This document shows, piece after piece, positions 29,861-38,373 of a stretch of DNA of 64,000 nt. Within the stretch, counting starts at the first letter, position 1, and every line of letters starts with the position of its first letter. The notes under the pieces were generated by a model. It saw nothing but the letters and a program-made list of their open reading frames with translations. It ran no database searches and was not told the DNA's origin. The translations under genes and the position numbers were made by a program. The DNA lies in NCBI GenBank assembly GCA_035541655.1, contig DATKMY010000080.1, positions 1 through 64,000 on the forward strand, given 5' to 3'. Source of the stretch: CAIWHR01 sp035541655. GTDB taxonomy: Bacteria; Pseudomonadota; Gammaproteobacteria; Burkholderiales; Casimicrobiaceae.

Positions 29861-30136
29861 ATGGTCGTCATCAGACTCGCCCGCGGCGGCGCCAAGAAGC
29901 GCCCGTTCTTCAACATCGTCGTCGCCGATTCGCGCAATCGCCGCGACGGCCGGTTCATCGAGCGCGTCGGCTTCTACAACCCAATCGCTACGAAGAGCGA
30001 GGAGGCGCTGCGCCTTGCGGTCGATCGGATCGCATTCTGGCAGCAACGCGGCGCGAAGCTCTCCGACACGGTCACGGGGCTCGTGAAGCGCGCCGCCAAG
30101 TCCGCCGCTGCGGCGGCGCCCGCGACGGCCCCCTGA
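29861..30136 (+). CDS. rpsP: 30S ribosomal protein S16
   Basis: 91 aa protein of the small subunit. MVVIRLARGGAKKRPFFNIV and DSRNRRDGRFIERVGFYNP are S16 hallmarks. The C-terminus is an Ala-rich tail, a common lineage variation. It heads the classic rpsP-rimM-trmD-rplS operon. Confidence 0.98.
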   Translation: MVVIRLARGGAKKRPFFNIVVADSRNRRDGRFIERVGFYNPIATKSEEALRLAVDRIAFWQQRGAKLSDTVTGLVKRAAKSAAAAAPATAP

Positions 30137-30178
30137 CGCCGGGCCCGCGGCCTCGCCGGAGGACGTCAAGGCCTACTG

Positions 30179-30715
30179 ATGGAGCCAGCCCGCGACGTCA
30201 TCGTCGTGCTGGGCGAGGTCGTGGGTCCCTACGGGGTGCGCGGTTGGTTGAAGATCCGGCCGTACACGCAGTTGCCGGAATCGCTGCTCGACTACGCCGC
30301 CTGGTGGGTCAGGCCGCGCGGAAGCGGCTGGCACGAGCTGTGTAGGCTCCCCGGCACCGCGGGTCGGCTACATTCGGGTTCGCTGCTCGTTGCGCTGGAA
30401 GGGGTGGAGTCGCGCGAAGCGGCGCTGGCGATGAAAGGCGCAGAGGTCGGCGTCAGGCGAAGCGCGCTGCCGGCGGTCGGAAAGGATGTGTATTACTGGA
30501 ATGACCTCGCCGGCCTCGAGGTGAGGAACCGGGCGGGGATCGTGCTGGGCGAAGTCGCGGGGCTCACCGAGCACGGCGCACATCCGTTGCTGCGGGTGGC
30601 GCGCCTGCAAGGCGGGCGGGGCGAGGAACGGCTGATCCCCTTCGTCCCGGCGATCGTGGATCGGGTGGACATCGATGCCCGCAGGATCGACGTCGATTGG
30701 GGCGAGGACTACTGA
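30179..30715 (+). CDS. rimM: Ribosome maturation factor RimM
   Basis: 178 aa factor that binds S19 and helps 30S assembly. The N-terminal RimM barrel has LGEVVGPYGVRGWLKIRPYT; the C-terminal PRC-barrel includes YYWNDLAGLEVRN and IPFVPAIVDRVDIDARRIDVDW. It begins 42 bases after rpsP and ends six bases before trmD. Confidence 0.95.
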   Translation: MEPARDVIVVLGEVVGPYGVRGWLKIRPYTQLPESLLDYAAWWVRPRGSGWHELCRLPGTAGRLHSGSLLVALEGVESREAALAMKGAEVGVRRSALPAVGKDVYYWNDLAGLEVRNRAGIVLGEVAGLTEHGAHPLLRVARLQGGRGEERLIPFVPAIVDRVDIDARRIDVDWGEDY

Positions 30716-30721
30716 GGCTCG

Positions 30722-31498
30722 ATGCGGATCGACGTCGTCACGCTGTTCCCGGAGATGATCGGGCACGCGGTCCGGTTCGGGGTGACCGGGCGCGCGCTGG
30801 AGCGGGGTCTTTGGCGCCTGGGGTTGTGGAATCCGCGTGACTTCGTCGCCGATAATCATCGGACGATCGACGACCGTCCGTACGGCGGAGGACCCGGGAT
30901 GGTGATGCTCGCCGCGCCGCTCGCTCAAGCGCTGGCGGCTGCGCGATCCGCGCAGCGTACGGAGGGATGCAAGGCGACGCGAACGCTGTATCTGTCGCCG
31001 GCAGGTGCGCCGCTCGTGCACCGGCGCGTGGTTCAATTGGCGGCGGCGGCGGACGAAACGGCGTACGTTCTGCTCGCCGGCAGATACGAAGGGATCGACG
31101 AGCGGCTGCTCGCGGCGGAGGTGGACGAGGAGATCGCAGTGGGGGACTTCGTGGTCTCGGGGGGCGAGCTTCCGGCGCTGATGCTGATCGACGCGATCGT
31201 CCGCCAGCGGCCCGGCGTGCTGAGCGATGCGGAGTCCGCGGCACAGGATTCGTTCGTCGACGGGCTCCTCGATTGTCCGCACTACACGCGGCCGGAGGAG
31301 CTCGGCGGCGCGCGCGTCCCCGAAGTGCTGCTCTCGGGACACCATGCGCAGATCCGCGCCTGGCGGCTCAAGCAGTCGCTCGGACGGACGTGGGAGCGGC
31401 GCCCCGATCTGCTGCGGGAGCGCGCGTTGTCGACCGAGGAAGAGAAACTGCTCGCGACCTACCGGCGCGAGCACGACGAAGGGAAACGGAACGGGTAG
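30722..31498 (+). CDS. trmD: tRNA (guanine-N1-)-methyltransferase
   Basis: 258 aa SPOUT methyltransferase that makes m1G37 in tRNAs, preventing frameshifts. MRIDVVTLFPEMI at the N-terminus, the knot segment LLAGRYEGIDERLL, then GDFVVSGGELPALMLIDAI and the C-terminal HHAQIRAWR are all typical. It lies within the rpsP operon. Confidence 0.97.
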   Translation: MRIDVVTLFPEMIGHAVRFGVTGRALERGLWRLGLWNPRDFVADNHRTIDDRPYGGGPGMVMLAAPLAQALAAARSAQRTEGCKATRTLYLSPAGAPLVHRRVVQLAAAADETAYVLLAGRYEGIDERLLAAEVDEEIAVGDFVVSGGELPALMLIDAIVRQRPGVLSDAESAAQDSFVDGLLDCPHYTRPEELGGARVPEVLLSGHHAQIRAWRLKQSLGRTWERRPDLLRERALSTEEEKLLATYRREHDEGKRNG

Positions 31499-31666
31499 AA
31501 GCCCCGCGGCAGGCGGGCGGCCGGTGCCGAAGCCGGCCCCGGCAACTGCCGGCGGGTAAGCAACAATCGCGCACCCGCTGCGCAACAACAAGCCGCGCGC
31601 ATCAGGGGGCGCCCTGCTCTGCGCGCAAGGTCAACGACCGGAAGCCACTGCAACGGAGAAACAGAG

Positions 31667-32053
31667 ATGGACATCATCGCAACGCTCGAGAAGGAAGAAA
31701 TCGCGCGGCTGGGCAAGACGATCCCCGCCTTCGCGCCCGGAGACACCGTCATCGTCAACGTGAGCGTCGTCGAAGGCGAGCGCAAGCGGGTCCAGGCTTA
31801 CGAAGGCGTGGTCATCGCCAAGCGCAACCGCGGCCTGAACTCGTCGTTCGTCGTGCGCAAGATATCGAGCGGCGAAGGCGTGGAGCGGACGTTCCAGACG
31901 TACTCGCCGCTCATCGCCGGCATCGAGGTGAAGCGCAAGGGCGACGTGCGGCGCGCGAAGCTCTACTACCTCCGCGATCGCTCGGGCAAGTCCGCGCGCA
32001 TCCGCGAGAAACTCGCGCACGTGCACAAGGAAAAGGAAAAGAAAGCGGAGTAA
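31667..32053 (+). CDS. rplS: 50S ribosomal protein L19
   Basis: 128 aa. Motifs: PAFAPGDTVIVNVSVVEG, RVQAYEGVVIAKRNRGLNSS and the C-terminal KLYYLRDRSGKSARIRE. The 168-base gap after trmD is GC-rich with several possible short hairpins but no clear promoter, so it is probably still part of the rpsP operon. Confidence 0.98.
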   Translation: MDIIATLEKEEIARLGKTIPAFAPGDTVIVNVSVVEGERKRVQAYEGVVIAKRNRGLNSSFVVRKISSGEGVERTFQTYSPLIAGIEVKRKGDVRRAKLYYLRDRSGKSARIREKLAHVHKEKEKKAE

Positions 32054-32112
32054 TCCGCTCGGGCCGGCCGAGGCGGCGTCGAGGCTGCCTCGCGCCGGCG
32101 GTCCGAATGAAT

Positions 32113-32129
32113 CTGCCGCTCTGCGGCAG
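32113..32129 (+). repeat. Inverted repeat after rplS
   Basis: CTGCCGC-TCT-GCGGCAG, a perfect seven-base-pair stem with a three-base loop 60 bases after the rplS stop. There is no T tract. It could be the end of the ribosomal operon transcript or an upstream site for the sigma-54 promoter that follows. Confidence 0.4.
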
Positions 32130-32171
32130 CGCGGCACGAGCGTTGCGCGACTGATCGCTCGACGCGCGTCG

Positions 32172-32187
32172 TGGCCCGCTTCTTGCA
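32172..32187 (+). promoter_or_regulatory. Sigma-54 promoter upstream of the J-like/RDD/TPR gene
   Basis: TGGCCC-GCTTC-TTGCA differs from TGGCAC-N5-TTGCA at one base. The GG and GC pairs are 12 bases apart as required. Predicted start near 32198, about 68 bases before the ATG at 32266. Confidence 0.6.
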
Positions 32188-32265
32188 GTATTTCTCTTGC
32201 CTCGGGGGCCGATTTCCCCGAAGATTTCCCCAGCCAGCCGGCGCATCCGCCGTCATTCGGAGTCG

Positions 32266-34077
32266 ATGAGAGCCTCGCTCTACGAAGCGTTGGGTATCGC
32301 GCCGAGCGCCTCCGACGAGGAGGTTCGAGCCGCGCTGCGGCGCCTGATCCGGAAATACTACGCGAAGACCCGCGACGGACAGGGCAACGTCGAAGAGGCG
32401 CTGCGCTTCATCAACCATGCCAGCCGCATCCTGAGCGACGTCGAGCGGCGCACGCGCTACAACGTGGAGCTCGCACAGACGGATCGCGGGAGGCGTGCCA
32501 CGCCGGCAGTCGCCGGAGATGCGATCGCCGTCCCCGGCGAGGGCACCGACGTCGCGGTCGCCGCCGCCAGCGCGGACGGGCGCATCGCGCTCGACGAAGC
32601 GCCCGAGGAAGCGGACGCCAAGGGATCGCGCGCGATTCACCATCCGGGGCTCACCGAGCCCGTCGCGTCGTTCGGGCGGCCGACGATCGTCACCATCGCG
32701 CTCTGCGTCCTGTTCGGTGCGTTCATCGCTGCGGCGATCGTCATCGTGATGCCGGTCGATTCGATCAACGTCGCGAAGCAGGTCCTGGTGTGGCTCACGC
32801 TCACGCTGCTCTCGCTGACCGTCGTCTACGGAGTCGTTCATGGACTTTCGTGGGCGCGGCGCCGCGGCGGCTTGCCCCAGCCGGCGCTCATGCCGCAGAC
32901 CGACCTCGCGATCCTCAACTGGCGCCGCGAGAAGAGCGTGTTCCTCGGCACCGACCAGCCGCAGGAGGACGCGAGCTGGATCTTTCAGCTGCGGATGGCG
33001 GAGCTCGAGCGCGCGAAGGCGGGCCGGACGAGCGAGCCGCGACCGTGGAGCCGTCTCGGCGCGAGGCTTTTCGATTACGCGATCTGGGGCATCGTGCTCG
33101 CGCTGCTGCTCTCCGAGTTGCGCGGCGCGAGGCTCGTCCCGGAGAACGCGGCGTTCTATCTGGGCCACCCACTCGTTGCGCCGATGCTGATCACGGGAAC
33201 CTGGGTCGCCGTCGAAACGCTGCTGATGGCTTCCCTCGGCACGACACCCGGTAAATGGCTGTTCGGCTGCTATCTGCAGTTCTCGATCTCCGACGCCTAC
33301 GCGAACCGCTCGATGCAATCGCAGCTGCTGCGCGCATTCAAGCGGTCGCTGCGCGTCTGGTGGGAAGGTATGGGCTGCGGGTTTCCGTTGCTCGCGCCGA
33401 TCCTCATAGCGATCGCGTACGAACGCGTCGTCGAGAATCAGGAGACCGACTGGGATTTCGCGCAGGACTGCCTCGCGACGTATGCGCCGCCCGGGATTCT
33501 CAACACGCTGACCGGCGTCTGCGGCCTCGCCGCGATGCTCTGGCTCTACGGCGTCGCGTGGCACCGGCCGCTCGCCGATACGCTTGCGTCGGTCGGCGGG
33601 AAGGTCACGGCGTCGCTCCCCTCGGCGCAGTCGCTGCTGCCGACGGGCATCGGCAGCAACATCGCCGGAATCGCCGGCGAGATCACGCGGCTCGGCTCGA
33701 GCGGGCCAGCCCCGGCGCCCGACGCGACGCCGAAGGCTCCGTCCGGGGCGCCCGTCGATTCCGATCTCGCGGTGCTATTTGCCGAGCGCCGCGCGAAGGT
33801 CGCCGTTCTGAAGATCGAAGGGCCGCGCATGCTGGCGGCCGGCAACTACCGACGTGCCGTCGAGCTCTGCACGGGCTGGGCCGATCTCGAGCTCAACAAC
33901 GCCGACGCGTGGCGCTGCATCGGGCAGGCGCAAGCGGCGCAGGGAAATCATCAGGACGCGCTCCTCGCGTTCCGCAAGGCGAAGCAGTTCGACCCGGGCG
34001 ACAAGAGCCTCGATGCGGCGATCGACCGCAGCCAGAAGGGGATCGTCGGCGACTTCCTGAATCGCTACCGCAAGTAG
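32266..34077 (+). CDS. Membrane protein with J-like, RDD and TPR regions
   Basis: 603 aa. Residues 1-68 resemble a DnaJ J-domain (LYEALGIAPSASDEEV, INHASRILSDVERRTRYN), but the HPD tripeptide needed to stimulate DnaK is absent; the loop reads KYYAKTRDG. Two hydrophobic helices lie at about 137-162 and 170-193. An RDD domain starts at residue 262 (RLGARLFD) with GTTPGKWLFG at 324-333. After more hydrophobic segments the C-terminal 75 residues look like two TPR units (LAAGNYRRAVELCTGW; AQAAQGNHQDALLAFRKA). The ATG at 32266 is chosen because the J-like homology begins there. Function unknown; a membrane scaffold is a guess. It overlaps rfaE2 tail-to-tail by 13 bases. Confidence 0.85.
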   Translation: MRASLYEALGIAPSASDEEVRAALRRLIRKYYAKTRDGQGNVEEALRFINHASRILSDVERRTRYNVELAQTDRGRRATPAVAGDAIAVPGEGTDVAVAAASADGRIALDEAPEEADAKGSRAIHHPGLTEPVASFGRPTIVTIALCVLFGAFIAAAIVIVMPVDSINVAKQVLVWLTLTLLSLTVVYGVVHGLSWARRRGGLPQPALMPQTDLAILNWRREKSVFLGTDQPQEDASWIFQLRMAELERAKAGRTSEPRPWSRLGARLFDYAIWGIVLALLLSELRGARLVPENAAFYLGHPLVAPMLITGTWVAVETLLMASLGTTPGKWLFGCYLQFSISDAYANRSMQSQLLRAFKRSLRVWWEGMGCGFPLLAPILIAIAYERVVENQETDWDFAQDCLATYAPPGILNTLTGVCGLAAMLWLYGVAWHRPLADTLASVGGKVTASLPSAQSLLPTGIGSNIAGIAGEITRLGSSGPAPAPDATPKAPSGAPVDSDLAVLFAERRAKVAVLKIEGPRMLAAGNYRRAVELCTGWADLELNNADAWRCIGQAQAAQGNHQDALLAFRKAKQFDPGDKSLDAAIDRSQKGIVGDFLNRYRK

Positions 34078-34589
34078 CCGCGCGCCTTTTCGAGGAACGC
34101 GGTCGTCGAGTGCGGGGACGCGAACGCTATCGCGACGAAGCGCCCGCCCGCAGCGATCACTTCCCGAGCGCCCGCAGTCGTCTCCGCCGTGTAGTCGGCG
34201 CCCTTGACCAGCACGTCGGGCAGGCATGCGACGATCAGCGCGCGGGGGGTATCGGTCGCGAACGGGACGACGAGGTCCACGGCTTCGAGCGCAGCGAGCA
34301 CGGCCATGCGGTCCTCGAGCGTATTGAGCGGCCGATCGGGGCCCTTGCCGAGCTGCCGCACCGACTCGTCCGAGTTGACGGCGACCACCAGCGCGGCGCC
34401 GAGAGCACGCGCCTGGTCGAGATAGGTGACGTGGCCGCGGTGCAGCACGTCGAATACGCCGTTGGTGAACACGAGAGGGCGCGGGAGCGCGGCGATACGT
34501 GCCAGCGCCGTCTCGGCGGTCGCGAGCTTGGCGGCGTAGCGCGGCGCGTGCGGGCGGCCCGGCGCGGGCCCGTTGGCGTTTGCGCCCAT
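34065..34589 (-). CDS. rfaE2: D-glycero-beta-D-manno-heptose 1-phosphate adenylyltransferase
   Basis: 174 aa nucleotidyltransferase making ADP-heptose for the LPS inner core. VFTNGVFDVLHRGHVTYLDQA carries the HxGH-type site (HRGH); NSDESVRQLGKGPDRPLN and the later KGADYT are also typical. It stands alone, not fused to the RfaE1 kinase. A phosphosugar isomerase-like gene lies two genes upstream, so both may serve heptose synthesis. Confidence 0.93.
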   Translation of the reverse strand: MGANANGPAPGRPHAPRYAAKLATAETALARIAALPRPLVFTNGVFDVLHRGHVTYLDQARALGAALVVAVNSDESVRQLGKGPDRPLNTLEDRMAVLAALEAVDLVVPFATDTPRALIVACLPDVLVKGADYTAETTAGAREVIAAGGRFVAIAFASPHSTTAFLEKARGYLR

Positions 34590-34603
34590 GGCGTCGAGGG
34601 CCC

Positions 34604-35203
34604 CTAGTCGGTGTACTCGAAAAGCTTGACGACGCGCGCCACCCCTTCGGTCGTCGCCGCCACCTGCGCGGCCGAGTCGCCTTCCTGGCGCGAGACGATT
34701 CCCATCAGGTACACGACGCCGCGCTCCGTGACGACCTTGACGTAGATCGTGTTGACCGCATCGGAGTCGAGCATTCGCCCTTTGACCTTCGAGGTGATGT
34801 AGCTGTCGTTGCCGCGCGCTCCAAGATCGGTGACGGGCCCGATCACCATCTCGTCGTACACGTTGCGCACGCGCTCGCTCGAGGTACGGGCGATCTTGAC
34901 GATCTCGCTCTTCACCTCGGCGCTCGGCGCCTCGCCGGTCAGCAGCACGTAGCCGTCGTAGCTCGTCACGTTGAGGTGAATGTCGTTCCCCCAGCGGGTC
35001 CCGGCTTCGGATTCGACCTTGAACTCCACCGTGCCGTCGTCGACCTGCGCTCCCGCCGATCGCCGGTCGGCGGCCATCATCGTCGCGCCTGCAGCGCCGG
35101 CGACGATCGCCGGCGCACACCCTTGCAGCAGGCTACCGGCAGCGGCGGCGAGGGTGAAAGCGAGAATGCAGGCCGAGGATGATCGCGACGCGAACGTCCT
35201 CAC
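34604..35203 (-). CDS. BON-domain outer-membrane lipoprotein (YraP/DolP-like)
   Basis: 199 aa. A signal peptide with lipobox LLQGC (near residue 28) is followed by two BON domains: IHLNVTSYDGYVLLTGEAPS and, later, IYVKVVTERGVVYLMGIVS. DolP-type proteins help keep the outer membrane intact. The GTG start overlaps the end of the SIS gene (GTGA) and has a GGAGAGGAGG ribosome site. The gene order SIS-BON downstream of yraN matches yraN-diaA-yraP of E. coli. Confidence 0.88.
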   Translation of the reverse strand: MRTFASRSSSACILAFTLAAAAGSLLQGCAPAIVAGAAGATMMAADRRSAGAQVDDGTVEFKVESEAGTRWGNDIHLNVTSYDGYVLLTGEAPSAEVKSEIVKIARTSSERVRNVYDEMVIGPVTDLGARGNDSYITSKVKGRMLDSDAVNTIYVKVVTERGVVYLMGIVSRQEGDSAAQVAATTEGVARVVKLFEYTD

Positions 35204-35793
35204 GCCTCCTCTCCGAGCAGCGTATTGTCGATCGCGTCGCACAGGCAGTGGATCGCCAGCAGATGACATTCCTGGATGCGAGCGGTCCGCTCGTGCGGCA
35301 CGCGAAGCTCCACGTCGCCGCTGCCGAGCATCGCCCCGACGCGGCCGCCGTCCTTGCCAGTCAGCGCGACGATGCGCATCTCGCGGTCCCGCGCCGCCTC
35401 GATCGCGGCGACGACGTTTCCGGAGTTCCCCGACGTCGATATCGCGAGGAGGACATCGCCCGCCGTGCCGAGAGCGCGCACCTGCTTCGCGAACACCTGC
35501 TCGTACGCATAGTCGTTCGCCAACGCAGTGAGGATCGACGTGTCGGTCGTGAGCGAGATCGCCGGCAGCTCCGGCCGCTCGCGCTCGAAGCGGCCGACCA
35601 TCTCGGCAGCGAAGTGCTGCGCATCGCTCGCCGATCCGCCGTTGCCGCACGCGAGGATCTTCCCATCGCCGAGCAGGCACTCCGACATCAGCTCGGCAGC
35701 GCGCGCGATGGCGGGCGCGAGCGCATCGGCGGCCGCCAGCTTGAGTTGCGCGCTGTCGGCGAAGTGAGCGCGAATGCGCGAGATGTGATCCAT
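35200..35793 (-). CDS. SIS-domain phosphosugar isomerase-like protein (GmhA/DiaA type)
   Basis: 197 aa with the SIS signature LACGNGGSASDAQHFAAEMVG and ISTSGNSGNVVAAIE. It could be GmhA (sedoheptulose 7-phosphate isomerase) or DiaA (DnaA initiator-associating protein); the two are close relatives. Context (yraN above, BON gene below) favours DiaA, while the nearby rfaE2 favours GmhA. ATG at 35793 gives the family length; a GTG 39 bases upstream is possible. Confidence 0.88.
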   Translation of the reverse strand: MDHISRIRAHFADSAQLKLAAADALAPAIARAAELMSECLLGDGKILACGNGGSASDAQHFAAEMVGRFERERPELPAISLTTDTSILTALANDYAYEQVFAKQVRALGTAGDVLLAISTSGNSGNVVAAIEAARDREMRIVALTGKDGGRVGAMLGSGDVELRVPHERTARIQECHLLAIHCLCDAIDNTLLGEEA

Positions 35794-35820
35794 GGTGCAA
35801 GGAGGATGTCCGATCGAGAA

Positions 35821-35826
35821 ATTGTA
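35821..35826 (-). promoter_or_regulatory. Candidate -10 before the SIS gene
   Basis: TACAAT on the minus strand in the 82-base gap between yraN and the SIS gene, 28 bases before the chosen ATG. It matches the consensus at 5/6 positions; no -35 is visible. It would exclude the longer GTG start. Confidence 0.3.
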
Positions 35827-35875
35827 CCTCACGCCACCTCGACGAGGCGGGATCGACCGGGATGAGTCCGGTCGC

Positions 35876-36226
35876 TCACATGATGTCCTTCAGCCACTCG
35901 ATGCGCGCGGAGTCGATCGCGTCGAGCAGCACGGCGTCGAACCGACACGGCGGCGCGCGGCGCAGCCGTGCGAGGTAGAGTCCGGCGGCGGCGCTCATCC
36001 GTGCACGCTTCCGCCCGGTGATGCTCGCAGCCGCGCCGCCGAAATCGCTGCGCGTGCGCAGCCGCACTTCGACGAACACCAGCGTATCGCCGTCCTGCGC
36101 GACAAGGTCGATCTCGCCGCAGCGGCGGCGGAAGTTCCGCTCGATCACTCGCATGCCGCGCGCGGCGAGGAATTCCGCCGCGAGCGCCTCCGCCTTCTCC
36201 CCGGCGACGGCGCGCGCGGGACGCAT
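35876..36226 (-). CDS. yraN: UPF0102 nuclease-fold protein YraN
   Basis: 116 aa. The family core is intact: GEKAEALAAEFLAARGMRVIERNFR, GEIDLVAQDGDTLVFVEVRLR (endonuclease-like GEIDL...FVEVK pattern with R in place of the usual K) and the basic ITGRKRARM. It lies three bases from the end of the lpoA-like gene, as in many gamma- and betaproteobacteria. Confidence 0.9.
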   Translation of the reverse strand: MRPARAVAGEKAEALAAEFLAARGMRVIERNFRRRCGEIDLVAQDGDTLVFVEVRLRTRSDFGGAAASITGRKRARMSAAAGLYLARLRRAPPCRFDAVLLDAIDSARIEWLKDIM

Positions 36227-36229
36227 CGC

Positions 36230-37336
36230 CTAGCGCGTCTCCGCCGAGACGACCTCGCCCGAGCGGAAAACCATCAGCCTGCCTTCGCGCACGATCTGCC
36301 GGCTCGAATCGAGCGACAGCCTGCCCGTTGCACCGTCGAAGTCGAGGCGCTCGGGCGCGCCGTCGACGAACGCCTGCGCGACGCGGAACGCGTCGATGCC
36401 GAGCGCGTACAGACGATCGAGCGTGACGCTCGGATAGTCGGGACGCTTCAGGCCTGCGTACGCGGCTCCGGAAGGATCGACGAGCCATGGAATGTCTACG
36501 AAAAGCACGTCGTCGAGGTCGTAGCGCGCTTCGCGGCTCAGGTTCTCGTTGACCTGGTTGCTCGTGTAGGTCGGTATCGATTTGACGTAGGACCTCGCGA
36601 GCGCGACGTCGGCGCCGTCGATCGCGAGCAGTGCCGCGTCGGCGTGGGCCTTGATGAGATCGCTCCGCAGCGCACGCAGCACCTCGGGCGAGCGGTCGAA
36701 GCGGAACATGATCGGCGCATCGCCGCCGGTGAGTATCCATTCGGCGTTGAACGCCTGAGCGAAGCGCTGCTGCAGCGGCGAGTCACTCGCGATCACCGCG
36801 ACGGTCGTCGCACCGGCCTCGCGCGCGCGATGCGCAAGCTGGCGCGCGTCGCTGTCGAGCGTGAGCGTCAGAGTGTAGACGTTGGCAGGAAGCTGCGCCG
36901 CGTCGTCGAGTTGATTGAGGGCGACCGTCGGCGGGAGTTCGAGCCCGGAGGCCGCGACCTTCTTGAGATCGTCGCGCACCAGCGGTCCGACGATCACGCG
37001 CGCGCCGCCCTCCTTCGCGGCGTTGAACGCCGCGAGCACATCGTCGTCGCCGTGACCGACGACCATCGGCTTGACGTTGGCGGCGGCCGCGGCCGCGAGA
37101 AAGCCCGCGCGAACCGCATCGGCCGCGCGCCCGAATGTCCCCGATCCGAGCGGCAGGACCAGCGCAATCGCTGCTCCTGTTTCGCTGCGCCCCTCGGCCG
37201 GTGCCGGCGTCTCGTCGCTTGCTGCCGGAGTTTGCGCGGCGGACAATGCACTCAACCCGACCGCAGCAGCGAACGCGATCGCGCGGCGTCGCGCGAACGA
37301 GCGGGGATTCGACGGCGATCGGTACAGGGCGGGCAT
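36230..37336 (-). CDS. Penicillin-binding protein activator LpoA-like protein
   Basis: 368 aa. After a signal peptide (about 1-35) comes a periplasmic-binding-like fold with IALVLPLGSGTFGRAADAVRAGF, VIVGPLVRDDLKK and VDGAPERLDFDGATGRLSLD, matching the C-terminal domain of LpoA. LpoA of E. coli activates PBP1A from the outer membrane, but here there is no lipobox cysteine and no N-terminal TPR domain. It is divergent from rsmI, only 21 bases apart, the usual lpoA-rsmI arrangement. Confidence 0.8.
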   Translation of the reverse strand: MPALYRSPSNPRSFARRRAIAFAAAVGLSALSAAQTPAASDETPAPAEGRSETGAAIALVLPLGSGTFGRAADAVRAGFLAAAAAANVKPMVVGHGDDDVLAAFNAAKEGGARVIVGPLVRDDLKKVAASGLELPPTVALNQLDDAAQLPANVYTLTLTLDSDARQLAHRAREAGATTVAVIASDSPLQQRFAQAFNAEWILTGGDAPIMFRFDRSPEVLRALRSDLIKAHADAALLAIDGADVALARSYVKSIPTYTSNQVNENLSREARYDLDDVLFVDIPWLVDPSGAAYAGLKRPDYPSVTLDRLYALGIDAFRVAQAFVDGAPERLDFDGATGRLSLDSSRQIVREGRLMVFRSGEVVSAETR

Positions 37337-37357
37337 ACGGCAGGGGTCTCGATTCCC

Positions 37358-38269
37358 ATGGACGAGAACGGGGGCGCGCACAACGAAACCGGCGCCGCGG
37401 GGGAGCGCTTTCGCGCCCTGTCCGGGACATTATATGTGGTCGCCACACCGCTCGGAAATCTGCGCGACGTAACGCTGCGCGCGCTCGACATTCTCGCCAG
37501 CGCGGACGTGGTCGCCGCCGAGGACACGCGCGTGACCGCCGTGCTGCTTCGCCATTACGGGATCGCGACGCGGCCGCTCGCGCTGCACGAGCACAACGAG
37601 CTCGCGCGCGCCGACGATATCGTGGCGATGCTCGGCGCGGGCCGCAGCGTGGCGCTCGTGAGCGACGCCGGAACCCCCGCGGTAAGCGACCCCGGCGCGC
37701 GGCTCGCGCGCAGAGTGCGCGACGCGGGGCTGCCGGTGGTCCCGATTCCCGGCGCGTGCGCAGCGATCGCTGCTTTCTCGATCGCCGGGCTTGCCGCGGA
37801 CCGGTTCGTCTTCCTGGGGTTCCTGCCTTCGGCGGCCAAGGCGCAGCGCGAATTGCTGGCCGCGGTCGCGCACCTCCCCTTCGCGCTCGTCGTCTACGAA
37901 GCGCCGCATCGCGTGCGCGCGACGCTCGCGCATCTCGAGAATGCGCTCGGCGGCGACCGCACGCTGGTGGTCGCGCGCGAGGTGACGAAGAAGTTCGAGA
38001 CGATCGCGCGAATGACACTCGCCGAAGGTACCGGATGGCTCGCCGCGGATCCGAATCACGCGAAGGGCGAATTCGTCCTCCTCGTGGACGCCCCGCTGCA
38101 GACCGGGGACACGACGGAAGGCCGGCAATGCGACACGCAGCGTCTGCTAGCCGCGCTCGTCACCGAGCTCCCGCCTGCGCGCGCCGCACGCGTTGCCGCA
38201 GCAGCGACAGGCCTTCCGCGCGAGAGCCTCTACGCGCAGGCGCTCGCACTCAAAGGGGTCGACCGTTGA
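37358..38269 (+). CDS. rsmI: 16S rRNA (cytidine1402-2'-O)-methyltransferase
   Basis: 303 aa tetrapyrrole-methylase-fold enzyme. LYVVATPLGNLRDVTLRALD, AEDTRVTAVLLRHYGI, LVSDAGTPAVSDPG and PIPGACAAIAA are diagnostic. It is the plus-strand partner of the lpoA-like gene. Its stop overlaps a TTG that begins the ureD remnant. Confidence 0.96.
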   Translation: MDENGGAHNETGAAGERFRALSGTLYVVATPLGNLRDVTLRALDILASADVVAAEDTRVTAVLLRHYGIATRPLALHEHNELARADDIVAMLGAGRSVALVSDAGTPAVSDPGARLARRVRDAGLPVVPIPGACAAIAAFSIAGLAADRFVFLGFLPSAAKAQRELLAAVAHLPFALVVYEAPHRVRATLAHLENALGGDRTLVVAREVTKKFETIARMTLAEGTGWLAADPNHAKGEFVLLVDAPLQTGDTTEGRQCDTQRLLAALVTELPPARAARVAAAATGLPRESLYAQALALKGVDR

Positions 38270-38373
38270 CGGCCCCCGCTGCTGCGGCGCCGCCGGGAGC
38301 GGCGGTCGATGAGCCTCCCGATCGCAAGAGCGCCGGCTGGGATGCGCGCCTCGCGCTGCCCTGCTCGACGTGA
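38266..38373 (+). pseudogene. ureD: N-terminal remnant of urease accessory protein UreD
   Basis: A 35-codon frame from TTG at 38266, overlapping the rsmI stop. After an Ala/Pro-rich start it reads SAGWDARLAL, which resembles the W-x-ARL-x-L start of UreD in betaproteobacteria; homology stops near 38358 and the frame ends at 38373. The rest of ureD and everything up to the end of ureG is absent. Identification rests on a short stretch plus the ureG match alongside. Confidence 0.5.

Noticed and set aside
35792..37357. Upstream extension of the rsmI frame over the lpoA-like, yraN and SIS genes
   Set aside because: Homology to RsmI begins only near 37358; the earlier part is antisense to recognised genes.
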